A stretch of 64,000 bases of DNA, taken from positions 62,001 to 126,000 of the forward strand of contig SVGC01000009.1 of NCBI GenBank assembly GCA_015056495.1, in the 5' to 3' direction. This document shows positions 51,857-62,557 of this stretch, piece by piece; within the stretch, counting starts at the first letter, position 1; each line of letters opens with the position of its first letter. The position numbers and the translations under genes are program-made. Source of the DNA: Butyrivibrio sp. GTDB taxonomy: Bacteria; Bacillota; Clostridia; Lachnospirales; Lachnospiraceae. The notes under the pieces are model-generated. The model did not search any database, was not told the origin of the DNA, and saw nothing but the letters and a program-made list of their open reading frames with translations.

Positions 51857-52120
51857 TTAAAAATCTAATCCAACGCCGTCTTCATCAAGAAGTTTTCTAA
51901 AGATCTCTCCCAACGCTTCAAGTTCTTTGTCATCTTCTACCATTTCGTATATTGCTTCTGTATCATTTTCCCCAGAATTATCTTTAAGTATCCATGCTTC
52001 GCCGTCCCCGTCTTCAGCATCAGTAACAAGTATGTAGTTCTGTCCACCGATCACAGTCTGTTCAAGAACATAGAACTCTACCGGCTCCTCACCTTCTGGT
52101 GTAAAAAATATCTTTTCCAA
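51857..52120 (-). CDS. DUF1292 family small acidic protein
   Basis: An 87-residue protein of the DUF1292 (YrzB-like) family: EKIFFTPEGEEPVEFYVLEQT at the start, then GQNYILVTDAEDGDGEAWIL. The acidic tail has ALGEIFRKLLDE. Members accompany ruvX and IreB genes across Firmicutes, as here; the role is unknown. The start is put at a TTG about 9 bases after GAGG, located just beyond the ruvX stop codon. A longer frame with an ATG at 52156 would overlap ruvX by 32 bases and add unconserved basic residues. Confidence 0.85.
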   Translation of the reverse strand: MEKIFFTPEGEEPVEFYVLEQTVIGGQNYILVTDAEDGDGEAWILKDNSGENDTEAIYEMVEDDKELEALGEIFRKLLDEDGVGLDF

Positions 52121-52124
52121 AATC

Positions 52125-52559
52125 TTATTCCTCTTTTTTATCTGGTCTGTTATCAAGATAGTCCTGCAAGATGATCTGTGCAGCTATCATATCAACATAT
52201 TCCTTTCGCTGATTTCTTGGAACACCTACTTCGTCCATGATCTCATCAGCTTCTACAGTTGTCAGTCTCTCATCCCACATGACTACAGGGATTCCTGTAC
52301 GTCTCTCTATGTGGTCTTTAAATTCAAGCGCCAGTTCTGCACGCACACCAACAGACTGATCCATGTGTACCGGAAGACCAAGTACTATCTTCTCTACGTT
52401 GTACTCCTGTATCAGTTCTTCAATCCTGGCAAGGGTGCGCCTAAGTTTATTTTCTTCTTTCCTACGGATTATCTCCTTGGCCTGCGCAGTGAGCAGCAGT
52501 TCATCGCTGATTGCTACGCCAACGGTCTTAGAGCCGTAGTCCAATCCCATTATTCGCAT
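52125..52559 (-). CDS. ruvX: RuvX/YqgF RNase H-fold nuclease
   Basis: A 144-residue putative pre-16S rRNA nuclease, formerly called Holliday junction resolvase (YqgF). [16 protein letters not shown] near residues 4-19 has the first catalytic Asp, [13 protein letters not shown] lies near 57-69, [12 protein letters not shown] near 94-105 holds the Glu, and the late Asp is in YVDMIAAQ. The length is normal. IreB precedes it by 7 bases and DUF1292 follows, the conserved IreB-ruvX-DUF1292 trio of Firmicutes. The ribosome site AGAAAG is modest. Confidence 0.94.
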   Translation of the reverse strand: MRIMGLDYGSKTVGVAISDELLLTAQAKEIIRRKEENKLRRTLARIEELIQEYNVEKIVLGLPVHMDQSVGVRAELALEFKDHIERRTGIPVVMWDERLTTVEADEIMDEVGVPRNQRKEYVDMIAAQIILQDYLDNRPDKKEE

Positions 52560-52566
52560 TTAAATA

Positions 52567-52848
52567 TTACTTTCTAGCCCAGTTATTTGCTCGAATATAT
52601 TCTGTCAGCATCTCTTCTACAAGCTCATCACGCTCAACCTTCATGATAAGGCTTCTTGCTCCCTTATGGCTTGTGATATAAGTAGGGTCTCCTGACATGA
52701 TATATCCAACTATCTGGTTTACGGGATTATAACCCTTCTCCATAAGTGCTTCATATACTACTTCAAGAACCTTTTTCACACCTGTCTCAGGCTCGATCTC
52801 AACTTTAAAAAACTGGGTGTTGCCCAGATCCTGATTTGAATTCTGCAT
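52567..52848 (-). CDS. IreB family regulatory phosphoprotein (UPF0297)
   Basis: A 93-residue protein of the IreB/YrzL family. The signature [25 protein letters not shown] lies in the middle, with [20 protein letters not shown] following. In Enterococcus IreB is phosphorylated near its N-terminus by the PASTA kinase IreK and affects cephalosporin resistance; the matching Thr here would be in GNTQFFKV. The chosen ATG lies after GGGAG (11 bases). An alternative ATG 18 bases upstream adds MGETDD but lacks a ribosome site. A Ser/Thr kinase is encoded at 29-31 kb, but it is not of the PASTA type. Confidence 0.92.
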   Translation of the reverse strand: MQNSNQDLGNTQFFKVEIEPETGVKKVLEVVYEALMEKGYNPVNQIVGYIMSGDPTYITSHKGARSLIMKVERDELVEEMLTEYIRANNWARK

Positions 52849-52969
52849 ATCGTCCGTTTCTCCCATTAGGCCACATGTGAGCTGTGAAGCACTGATATTC
52901 AGCTATTTTCCACAGATTCATAATAGGCACTGTAATTTAGGTATATACATTAAGTTTACTATAATCTAA

Positions 52970-54313
52970 TTAAATAAGCAATGTATCCGGTTTGAGGAAG
53001 GCTGACGGTGTGACTACAGAAATGCTTCCGGTAGTGTAATTATTCTCTTTTGCTTTTTCTTTTAAAACAGCTACTCTGACATATCTGTCTGAAAGTCCTG
53101 TGAGGTATGTTTTGCCATCTACCTCTTCTTCATCTTCCCAGAGTACTGCAAAGCTCTCACCGATAAAGCTCTGTCTGTATTCACGAGACTGCCTTTCTGT
53201 CATCTCAAGAAGGACATCACTTCTAACACTCTTTTGCTTGTCAGTAAGCTGACCTGGGAGCTTTGCGGCAACAGTTCCTTTTCTTACAGAGTATTTAAAC
53301 ACATGCATCTCATAAAAATTGATCTTTTCCAGGAACTCAACAGTCTCTTTAAACTCTTCCTCTGTCTCACCAGGAAATCCTACAATAACATCAGTTGTAA
53401 TAGCCGGTCTGTCATACACTGTTCTAAGGAGTTCTACACCTCTTGCAAAATCTGCTGTGTCATAATGGCGATTCATCCTCTTTAATGTCTCATCACATCC
53501 GCTCTGAAGTGATAAGTGGAAGTGTGGACATACCTTTGGAAGTGCTGCAAGTCCTTCTGCCATCTCTTTTGTAATGATCCTTGGTTCCATGGAGCTAAGT
53601 CGGATACGCTCTATTCCAGGGATAGCATTGAGCTTCTGGATCAGTTCAAGGAGTTCTGAACCTTCTCTATCAAGTCCAAAAGAGCTGATGTGGATACCTG
53701 TTATTACTATTTCCTTACAACCATCCTTGGCAAGGGTTGTTACTTCTTCAATGATATCCTGCTGTTGTCTTGATCTTATCCTTCCTCTCGCAAATGGGAT
53801 GATACAATAGGAACAGAACTGATTACAGCCATCCTGTATCTTGATATAACTTCTTGTGTGTCCCGGCATCTGGCTAAGTTTCATCTCTTCATATTCATTG
53901 GTGTGATTGATATCCACCATTGAATTACCACAGAGTGTCTTATCCACTTTTTCTTCGGACTCTTTTTCCTTGATATACTCTTCAAGAAGATCTACAATAT
54001 CTGCTTTTCTGTTATTACCAACTGCCAGATCGATGCTTTCGTCCTTCAATACTCCAGCCTTATCAGTTTCAACATAGCATCCAACTGCAACTACTATGGC
54101 TTCCGGATTTTCTTTTTTGGCCTTATGGAGCATCTGTCTGCTCTTGCGATCTGCAATATTTGTAACTGTACAAGTATTGATAATGTAAACATCAGCTTCG
54201 GTGTCAAAAGGAACTATTTCGTATCCTTTGTCTTTCAGTCTCTGCTGCATTACATCAAGTTCGTAGCTATTAACTTTACAGCCAAGGTTATGTACTGCAA
54301 TTTTCTTTGGCAT
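52970..54313 (-). CDS. mtaB: tRNA t6A37 methylthiotransferase
   Basis: A 447-residue radical-SAM enzyme that adds a methylthio group to t6A37 in tRNAs reading ANN codons. The N-terminal MTTase domain has NLGCKVNSYELD and INTCTVTNIAD with cluster cysteines, the radical SAM motif is CNQFCSYCIIPFARG near residues 161-175, and a TRAM domain lies at the end. The N-terminal NLGCKVNxYE form marks MtaB (YqeV) rather than MiaB or RimO. AGAAAGG precedes the ATG. It lies at the head of its transcript, divergent from the HPr-like gene. Confidence 0.94.
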   Translation of the reverse strand: MPKKIAVHNLGCKVNSYELDVMQQRLKDKGYEIVPFDTEADVYIINTCTVTNIADRKSRQMLHKAKKENPEAIVVAVGCYVETDKAGVLKDESIDLAVGNNRKADIVDLLEEYIKEKESEEKVDKTLCGNSMVDINHTNEYEEMKLSQMPGHTRSYIKIQDGCNQFCSYCIIPFARGRIRSRQQQDIIEEVTTLAKDGCKEIVITGIHISSFGLDREGSELLELIQKLNAIPGIERIRLSSMEPRIITKEMAEGLAALPKVCPHFHLSLQSGCDETLKRMNRHYDTADFARGVELLRTVYDRPAITTDVIVGFPGETEEEFKETVEFLEKINFYEMHVFKYSVRKGTVAAKLPGQLTDKQKSVRSDVLLEMTERQSREYRQSFIGESFAVLWEDEEEVDGKTYLTGLSDRYVRVAVLKEKAKENNYTTGSISVVTPSAFLKPDTLLI

Positions 54314-54502
54314 TTTTTTACCTTTCTATTTTTGTATAATCATTATATCGTTAATTAAAACTGTCAATTTTTAGTTACTTAAAAGCGCTAAAAATTTTAG
54401 TTATAAATAGTTTCAAAATTTTTTCTTTTTAATCCCATGATAAAGATTGACTTTTATCAAAAGCACGTTTACTATTAAAGGAAAGAAGGAGGTATTTGCG
54501 CA

Positions 54503-54733
54503 ATGAAGACAGTTAAAATTTCTCTTAATTCTATCGATAAGGTTAAATCTTTCGTAAACGATATTACGAAGTTTGATTATGATTTTGACCTTGTATCAGG
54601 TAGATATGTAATTGACGCAAAGTCTATTATGGGTATTTTCTCATTGGATCTTTCTAAGCCAATCGATTTAAATATCCACGCAGAAGACGGCGCTGATGAA
54701 GTTATGCAGGTTCTTAAGCCATACATGATCTAA
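54503..54733 (+). CDS. HPr-like protein lacking the phosphorylatable histidine
   Basis: A 76-residue protein with the HPr fold pattern. AKSIMGIFSLDL keeps the regulatory Ser region (Ser-41, equivalent to Ser-46) and the following helix, and a final VMQVLKPYMI helix is present. The GLHARPA loop is missing; the corresponding place reads NSIDKVKSFVND, so enzyme I cannot phosphorylate it on His. This recalls Bacillus Crh, which also keeps Ser-46 and lacks His-15 and serves catabolite repression, but the overall sequence is more divergent. AGGAGG lies before the ATG. It is a single-gene plus-strand unit with its own terminator. Confidence 0.85.
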   Translation: MKTVKISLNSIDKVKSFVNDITKFDYDFDLVSGRYVIDAKSIMGIFSLDLSKPIDLNIHAEDGADEVMQVLKPYMI

Positions 54734-54803
54734 GCGTCATACCTATATCATGTGTGATCTCACAGCCTTGCTGTGAGAAAACTTCATTAAAGGATAATTT
54801 TTC

Positions 54804-54833
54804 AGGCATCCACATTATGTGGATGCCTTTTTT
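54804..54833. terminator. terminator between the HPr-like gene and thiI
   Basis: AGGCATCCACAT / ATGTGGATGCCT is a near-perfect 11-12-bp stem followed by TTTTTTC on the plus strand and by AAAAATT-opposed T residues on the minus strand, so it can serve both convergent genes. Another small hairpin, TCTCACAGC / GCTGTGAGA (54758-54778), lies before it. Confidence 0.88.
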
Positions 54834-54874
54834 CTTCATCTTGCAAAATGTGCAATGCTGCACATTATAAGTTT

Positions 54875-56077
54875 TTATTTTACTATCTCGATAATCTCAT
54901 CAGTATCAATAGCTGTCTTTATCATCTGGTCGATTCTTTCTGCGAGATTATTTTCATGGTGCTCTATTATATCTATTCTTGGCTTTGTAACAGGGTGCTT
55001 AGCTACAAATATAGTACAGCAATCCTCGTATGGAAGGATAGATGTTTCATAAGCATCGATTTTGAGTGATATATCAACGATGTCCTGCTTATCAAATGCG
55101 ATGACTGGTCTGTAAACCGGCATCTTATCAACTACCGCATTGGTGCACAGAAGGCTTTCCATAGTCTGTGATGCCACCTGTCCGATACTTTCACCTGTAA
55201 CAAGTCCGCTACAGCCTGTATTAAGAGCCAGCATCTGAGCAATCCTCATCATGTAACGTCTCATGATGATCGTAAGCTCATCATGTGGACATTTCTCATA
55301 GATATACATCTGTATGTCTGTGAAGTTGATAACGTGGAGTTTTACTCTTCCTGTATATTTGGCAACAACACCTGCCAGGTCTATAACTTTCTGTTTTGCT
55401 CTCTCACTTGTATATGGTGGTGCATTGAAATAAACTGCCTCTATTTCAACACCTCTTTTGGCTACCATGTATCCTGCAACTGGAGAATCAATACCGCCTG
55501 ATAACAGGAGCATAGCCTTACCGGCTGAGCCTGTTGGCATTCCACCAGGTCCAGGGATTATCTCTGAAAAGATGTTGAGCTGTTCTCTGATCTCTACATT
55601 GATCAGGATATCAGGGTTATGTACATCGACTTTCATCTCCGGGAAAGCATCAAGTATGTCTGAACCAAGATCTCTATCCATCTCCTGTGAATCCTTTGGA
55701 TAACTCTTGTCCACACGACGGCATTTAACCTTGAAGGTCTTATGCTTGTCAGGATATACTCCATCTACAAATTCAATTACTTTCTTGGATATTCCGGCAG
55801 GATCAGGTAATTTACCATCTCCATCTCTTGAAACACATACAGTTGGGCATATTCCTGTTATACCAAAAACTGTCTGAAGAGCAGCAACAGTCTCATCAAA
55901 ATCATAGTCCTTAGCTTCAAGATAAACTCTTCCGGATACCTTAGTTACATTGAAGGTTCCTTCAACATTTTTCAGAACTCTTTCAATCTGTTTAACAAGA
56001 GCATCTTCAAAAATGTATCTGTTCTTTCCTTTTATTCCAATTTCAGCATATTTTATTACGAATGCATGATAGTGCAT
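54875..56077 (-). CDS. thiI: tRNA 4-thiouridine synthase ThiI
   Basis: A 400-residue enzyme that activates U8 of tRNA for sulfur insertion. It has an N-terminal ferredoxin-like and THUMP region (residues 1-165), then the PP-loop LLLSGGIDSPVAGY near 190-203. There is no rhodanese extension, the short form normal in Firmicutes, where a dedicated cysteine desulfurase hands sulfur directly to ThiI. That desulfurase is encoded just upstream, as in the Bacillus nifZ-thiI pair. AGAGG precedes the ATG. The 88-base spacer to the desulfurase gene contains nothing clear. Confidence 0.97.
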   Translation of the reverse strand: MHYHAFVIKYAEIGIKGKNRYIFEDALVKQIERVLKNVEGTFNVTKVSGRVYLEAKDYDFDETVAALQTVFGITGICPTVCVSRDGDGKLPDPAGISKKVIEFVDGVYPDKHKTFKVKCRRVDKSYPKDSQEMDRDLGSDILDAFPEMKVDVHNPDILINVEIREQLNIFSEIIPGPGGMPTGSAGKAMLLLSGGIDSPVAGYMVAKRGVEIEAVYFNAPPYTSERAKQKVIDLAGVVAKYTGRVKLHVINFTDIQMYIYEKCPHDELTIIMRRYMMRIAQMLALNTGCSGLVTGESIGQVASQTMESLLCTNAVVDKMPVYRPVIAFDKQDIVDISLKIDAYETSILPYEDCCTIFVAKHPVTKPRIDIIEHHENNLAERIDQMIKTAIDTDEIIEIVK

Positions 56078-56166
56078 ATATACCTCTTTCTAAAACACGT
56101 TTCTCAGTTACTTTTCATATATTGTTACTGCTCACACACAGGAAACCCTGCTATAGCAGTTGTAGC

Positions 56167-57330
56167 TTACCTTCTGGCGAATCTCCTGAGCATAGGGATT
56201 ATTTCGCATAACTGCTCGATAGTATAATCTATTTGTTCCTTGGTTGTAAAGACTGACATACTGATCCTGATAGTAGAATCAAGAAGTGATGAGTCTAATC
56301 CAATTGCCTTTAAGGTTGCTGATACATGTGGGTTGTTAGTAGCACATGCACTGCCTGATGATACGTATATTTCTTTTTCTTCGAGGGCGTGGAGCACTAC
56401 TTCTGCTCTTACTCCCTTGATAGACAAGCTGATAATATGTGGAGCACATTTGCTCTCATCATCTGTAACACCGTTAATATAAGTATCTTCAAGCCTGGAA
56501 GTTATTTCTTTGATGAAGTAATTTCTTAGTTCTCTCATTTTGGAGGTTTCTTCATCAAGGTTTTTGTATATCTTTTCTGCTGCCAGACCAAGTCCTGCAA
56601 TGCCAGGAACGTTTAATGTACCGGATCTGAGTCCATTCTGCTGACCGCCGCCATAGTTAATAGGCACTATTCTCACGCCATTTCTGATATATAAAAATCC
56701 GATTCCTTTAGGGCCGTGGATCTTGTGTCCGCTGACAGACATCAGATCTATTCCCATCTTCTTAGGATTGATCTGTAATTTACCATATCCCTGAACGGCA
56801 TCTACGTGGAACACTATATCTTTATTGATCTTCTTAATAAGTTCTCCCGCCTCAGCAACTGGCTGCATTGTTCCAATCTCATTATTTACAAGCATCATGG
56901 AAACCAGTATAGTATCAGGTCTTATAGCTTCTTCAAGGTCTTTTAAGGATACACGTCCCTGAGCATCTACTCCCAGGTATGTTACTTCAAAGCCTTCTTT
57001 TTCAAGGTATGCGCATGTATTTAGTACAGCAGGGTGTTCAATGCTTGTTGTGATGATGTGCTTTCCTCTTCTGCACATAGCTCTGGCTGTTCCGATGATA
57101 GCCATGTTATCAGATTCTGTACCACCTGATGTTAATAGGATTTCTTTTGGCTCAGCCTTTAATGTAGCTGCGATGCGCTTTTGTGCTTCTTTTACATAAT
57201 TTTCTGCTACAACTCCCTTGTGATGCATGCTTGAAGGGTTGCCGTAGTCTTGTGTCATTGTTCTGGCTACTACCTCGATCACTTCATCAAATGCCTTTGT
57301 TGTAGCCGAATTATCTAAATATGCTTCCAT
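56167..57330 (-). CDS. cysteine desulfurase (NifZ-like, partner of ThiI)
   Basis: A 387-residue fold-type I PLP enzyme that takes sulfur from cysteine. YLDNSATTKA opens the protein, SGGTESDN near residues 69-76 and HVDAVQGYGK hold cofactor contacts, VSGHKIHGPKG near 199-209 has the PLP lysine, and VSSGSACAT near 323-331 has the sulfur-carrying Cys in the long-loop style of class I. Placed before thiI without iscU or iscA, it fits the specialised NifZ role in tRNA thiolation rather than Fe-S assembly. AGGAAG precedes the ATG; rsmE is 13 bases upstream. Confidence 0.94.
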   Translation of the reverse strand: MEAYLDNSATTKAFDEVIEVVARTMTQDYGNPSSMHHKGVVAENYVKEAQKRIAATLKAEPKEILLTSGGTESDNMAIIGTARAMCRRGKHIITTSIEHPAVLNTCAYLEKEGFEVTYLGVDAQGRVSLKDLEEAIRPDTILVSMMLVNNEIGTMQPVAEAGELIKKINKDIVFHVDAVQGYGKLQINPKKMGIDLMSVSGHKIHGPKGIGFLYIRNGVRIVPINYGGGQQNGLRSGTLNVPGIAGLGLAAEKIYKNLDEETSKMRELRNYFIKEITSRLEDTYINGVTDDESKCAPHIISLSIKGVRAEVVLHALEEKEIYVSSGSACATNNPHVSATLKAIGLDSSLLDSTIRISMSVFTTKEQIDYTIEQLCEIIPMLRRFARR

Positions 57331-57343
57331 TTTCTTCCTGTCC

Positions 57344-58096
57344 TTATATATCTAAATGAAATCCAAGCCATGCAAGTACTGTAAATCCTGCAGTCTCAGT
57401 TCTAAGTATTCTCTTTCCAAGTGTTATAGGCTCTATACCATTTTCACGGCATAGCTCTATTTCTTTATCATCAAAACCGCCTTCAGGTCCAATGAAGATT
57501 GCAACGCTCTGTCCCGGCTCGATGCTGTTTATTATCTCTCTTGTCTTATCCATTCCTTCTGCAAGCTCATAAGGAATGAGTCTCACATCCATTTCTTTGG
57601 CCATCTCAACCGCCTGCTTCATAGTAACCGGCTTGGACACTTCAGGGATGATACGTCTCTTACTCTGTTTGGCTGCAGCTTCTGAGATACTCTGCCATCT
57701 TTTTATCTTTGATTCAGCTTTTTTCTCATCAAGTTTGACAATTGAGCGTTTGGTACTAACAGGAATCACCTGATATACACCGAGTTCAACACATTTCTGG
57801 ATAATGAGCTCCATTTTGTCTGCCTTTGGCAGTCCCTGAAACAGGTAGACTTTAGAAGGGAGTTCAAGTCCATCTTCTTTGATAAATCTAAGTTTGCAGA
57901 TGACTGTGTCTTCTGTTATCTCTTCAATACCATATCTGTATTCTTTTCCGTCCTCACTATCTCTAAGGCTTACAGACAATTCTTCGCCTACCTTCATTCT
58001 CAGGACATTGGCTATGTGATTGTAATCTGAGCCAGTTATAGTAAGAGTCTTGTCTTCAAGAGACATCTGACTGCTTTCAGCAAAAAAATGAAACAT
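57344..58096 (-). CDS. rsmE: 16S rRNA m3U1498 methyltransferase
   Basis: A 250-residue SPOUT methyltransferase that methylates U1498 of 16S rRNA. The N-terminal PUA-like part has DYNHIANVLRMKVGEEL. The knotted C-terminal domain shows LFQGLPKADKMELIIQKCVELG, AIFIGPEGGFDDKEI near residues 205-219 and LGKRILRTETAGFTVLAWL near 229-247, the hallmark of RsmE. GAGGA precedes the ATG. It lies between prmA (57 bases) and the cysteine desulfurase gene, in the common Firmicute order dnaJ-prmA-rsmE. Confidence 0.96.
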   Translation of the reverse strand: MFHFFAESSQMSLEDKTLTITGSDYNHIANVLRMKVGEELSVSLRDSEDGKEYRYGIEEITEDTVICKLRFIKEDGLELPSKVYLFQGLPKADKMELIIQKCVELGVYQVIPVSTKRSIVKLDEKKAESKIKRWQSISEAAAKQSKRRIIPEVSKPVTMKQAVEMAKEMDVRLIPYELAEGMDKTREIINSIEPGQSVAIFIGPEGGFDDKEIELCRENGIEPITLGKRILRTETAGFTVLAWLGFHLDI

Positions 58097-58153
58097 CTTT
58101 ATCCTCGTTGTTTTCTGTTTGAAGTCTGCATTTTTCTTAAAAGATTGTGCATA

Positions 58154-59188
58154 TCAATTTTTTCTTGAAGTAATAGATACCCAGTCTCCCTGATGATGTA
58201 TCTCAAGGATTTCAAAACCAGCGTCTTCATGGGCTTTCTTTACTTCTTCCTCTTTCATGTCGATAATACCGGATGTAATGTAGATACCGCCTTTTTTAAG
58301 GTGCTGTTTAACTTCCGGTGTAAGAGGCACCAGTACGTTGGCAAGAATATTGGCAACTACGATATCATATTTTTCATAGCCTACTTCATCCTGCACTTTT
58401 TTATCATCTATGATATTTCCAATTATCAGATTAAATCTGTCTTTATCAATTCCATTAGCTTCAAGGTTTTCTGCAACAGCTGGTATTGTACATTTATCAA
58501 GATCTGTTCCAACTGCATCCTTGGCACCAAACATCATTGCAAGGATAGAAAGCACTCCGCTTCCTGTTCCTACATCAAGGACCTTGGCTCCATCAGTCAT
58601 GTACTTCTTGAGCATTCTGATGCAGAGCTGTGTTGTCTCATGCATTCCAGTACCAAAGGCTGTTCCCGGATCAATATGGAGTACCATTTTGGCTTTCTGC
58701 TCTTCCTCTGGTGATACCTTTTCCCAGGATGGGATTACAAGTACATCATCTACGAAAAACTTGTGGAAATACTGCTTCCAGTTATTTATCCAGTCAATAT
58801 CCTCTGTAACATCTACTGATATTGTGCCATCTCCAATATCTGACCAGGATGCCAGATCATCCAGTACTTCTCTGATAGAAGCCTGCATTTCTTCAGGAGT
58901 CTTCTTTACTTTTACAAGTTCGCCTTCGTCATTGTACTCTTCTATAGTGAGATTGTTGTCATCATCTATTTCTACAAAAAAACTAAGGTAGGCAACGCCT
59001 TGTGGGATGTCTGGAAGTTCATCCGGTTCCAGTTCTGGAGAGTCAATAAACATCTGCTCTTTCTCTGCAGCAGTTAATGGCGCACTATCTTCAATCTGTG
59101 CTCCTTCAAGACCAATATCAGTCATACTACTGATGATGATATCTTCTGACTCTTCATTAGTTCTTATTCTAAAACGCATCCACTTCAT
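58154..59188 (-). CDS. prmA: ribosomal protein L11 methyltransferase
   Basis: A 344-residue SAM-dependent enzyme that trimethylates ribosomal protein L11. The N-terminal domain recognises L11; the methyltransferase domain has DPGTAFGTGMHETTQLC near residues 173-189, VLDVGTGSGVLSILA near 203-217 and ANILANVLVPL near 280-290. It is about 30 residues longer than usual, owing to an acidic insert around 65-95 (EIDDDNNLTIEEYNDEGE). GGAGGA precedes the ATG. It follows dnaJ by about 100 bases containing a hairpin. Confidence 0.96.
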   Translation of the reverse strand: MKWMRFRIRTNEESEDIIISSMTDIGLEGAQIEDSAPLTAAEKEQMFIDSPELEPDELPDIPQGVAYLSFFVEIDDDNNLTIEEYNDEGELVKVKKTPEEMQASIREVLDDLASWSDIGDGTISVDVTEDIDWINNWKQYFHKFFVDDVLVIPSWEKVSPEEEQKAKMVLHIDPGTAFGTGMHETTQLCIRMLKKYMTDGAKVLDVGTGSGVLSILAMMFGAKDAVGTDLDKCTIPAVAENLEANGIDKDRFNLIIGNIIDDKKVQDEVGYEKYDIVVANILANVLVPLTPEVKQHLKKGGIYITSGIIDMKEEEVKKAHEDAGFEILEIHHQGDWVSITSRKN

Positions 59189-59235
59189 TTAGTCTTTTCC
59201 TCCATAGATAATGGTAATGTATAAAACGCACAAAT

Positions 59236-59266
59236 GCGCGGGATGATTTTTTAGTTCACCCCGCGC
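59236..59266 (-). terminator. hairpin after dnaJ
   Basis: GCGCGGG / CCCGCGC forms a 7-bp GC stem continuing into a weaker inner pair. On the minus strand it is followed by ATTTGTGCGTTTT, so termination may be partial and allow some read-through into prmA. Confidence 0.65.
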
Positions 59267-59292
59267 TGATTTTTATTTAAATAGTCTCTGAA

Positions 59293-60462
59293 TTATTTCC
59301 AGAATTTCTTTTTCTTACCTGATCCGTCATTGTTTGGATCTTTCTGAGCACCTGTTGCTCTGTCTGCAGCTGTTAAGCTATCGCCAGTGACTTCGTCAAA
59401 CTTCTTAAGAAGATCCTTAGCCTCTTTTGAAAGTCTGTCTGGTACCTGAACTACAAGTGTTACGTAGTGATCACCACGAACATTTCTGTCTCTCAGTGAA
59501 GGTACGCCCTTGCCACGGAGTCTGACTCTTGTATCTGTCTGTGTTCCAGGCTTAACATCATAGATCACCTTGCCATCAACAGTATCTACTACAACTGATC
59601 CACCAAGGGATGCAACTGCAAATGACATAGGAACTGTTGAATAAATATCATAATCCTGTCTCTGGAAAATAGGATGCTGTGATACAACAACTTCAACAAG
59701 AAGGTCTCCTCTTGGTCCGCCGTTGATACCTGGCTCACCTTTCTCACGGATACGGACGCTCTGTCCATTATCGATACCGGCAGGGATAGTAACCTGAATC
59801 TTTTTGCGGCTTGCAATATATCCTGTTCCATGGCAGTCTGCACACTTATCCTTAATGACTTTACCTGATCCGCCACATTCCGGACATGTCTGTACATTTC
59901 TGACTGTTCCAAAGAAAGACTGCTGAGTAAATACAACCTGACCTTTACCGCCACACTTAGGACACATCTGTGCTGTAGTTCCAGGCTTAGCACCTGTTCC
60001 CTTACATGTAGGACATGGATCCTTTAATGTGAGATCAAGTTCTTTCTCGCATCCAAAAACAGCTTCTTCAAAAGTAATTCTAACGCTGGTTCTGATATTG
60101 GCACCCTTCTGAGGTCCGCTTCTGGCACCCTGGCTTCTGCGTCCGCCACCGAAGAAATCTCCAAATATATCTCCAAATATATCTCCAAAGTCAGCACTGT
60201 TGAAATCAAATCCGCCTGCACCTGCACCACCATCAAAGGCTGCATGTCCAAACTGGTCGTACTGACGCTTTTTCTCTGGATCACTAAGTACTGCGTATGC
60301 TTCAGATGCTTCTTTGAATTTTTCAGCTGCATCATTATCACCAGGGTTCATATCCGGGTGATATTTCTTAGCAAGAACTCTATATGCTTTTTTTATCTCT
60401 TCGTCTGAAGCGCTTTTATCAACACCTAAGACTTCGTAGTAGTCTCTTTTCTGATCTGCCAT
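59293..60462 (-). CDS. dnaJ: chaperone DnaJ (Hsp40)
   Basis: The co-chaperone that delivers substrates to DnaK and stimulates its ATPase. The 389 residues are standard: J domain with [10 protein letters not shown] (HPD near residues 36-38), a G/F-rich linker around 75-115, four zinc motifs ([32 protein letters not shown]) and the C-terminal substrate domain. AGGAGA lies before the ATG. A U-poor hairpin lies in the spacer after dnaK. Confidence 0.98.
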   Translation of the reverse strand: MADQKRDYYEVLGVDKSASDEEIKKAYRVLAKKYHPDMNPGDNDAAEKFKEASEAYAVLSDPEKKRQYDQFGHAAFDGGAGAGGFDFNSADFGDIFGDIFGDFFGGGRRSQGARSGPQKGANIRTSVRITFEEAVFGCEKELDLTLKDPCPTCKGTGAKPGTTAQMCPKCGGKGQVVFTQQSFFGTVRNVQTCPECGGSGKVIKDKCADCHGTGYIASRKKIQVTIPAGIDNGQSVRIREKGEPGINGGPRGDLLVEVVVSQHPIFQRQDYDIYSTVPMSFAVASLGGSVVVDTVDGKVIYDVKPGTQTDTRVRLRGKGVPSLRDRNVRGDHYVTLVVQVPDRLSKEAKDLLKKFDEVTGDSLTAADRATGAQKDPNNDGSGKKKKFWK

Positions 60463-60489
60463 TATTTATCTTTCTCCTGTACGCGTTAT

Positions 60490-60519
60490 GCCCAATACAT
60501 ATTAATCTATGTACTGGGC
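60490..60519 (-). other. hairpin in the dnaK-dnaJ spacer
   Basis: GCCCAATACATA / TATGTACTGGGC is an 11-12-bp stem with one mismatch and an ATTAATC-type loop. No T run follows, so it is more likely an mRNA stability or processing element than a terminator. It lies 28 bases before the dnaJ start in a 165-base spacer. Confidence 0.5.
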
Positions 60520-60627
60520 CCTACGCAACAAAAATATTATAAATGTTTTATTAAATATTATCCTATGTGATTACATATAAGAATTATCCACTACTGTTTA
60601 CTTGCTTGTGGCTATTCACAGTAAGAA

Positions 60628-62538
<1,911 letters not shown>

Positions 62539-62557
62539 TTAAATCTATAATTAACAA

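Noticed and set aside
52869-52920. Sequence slightly like the 27-bp element (AGCTGTGAAGCACTGATATT)
   Set aside because: Alignment needs gaps and keeps too few positions to count as a fourth copy.
58410-58991. Plus-strand open frame of 193 codons opposite prmA
   Set aside because: Ser-rich shadow of the prmA methyltransferase domain, with no ribosome site or family motif.
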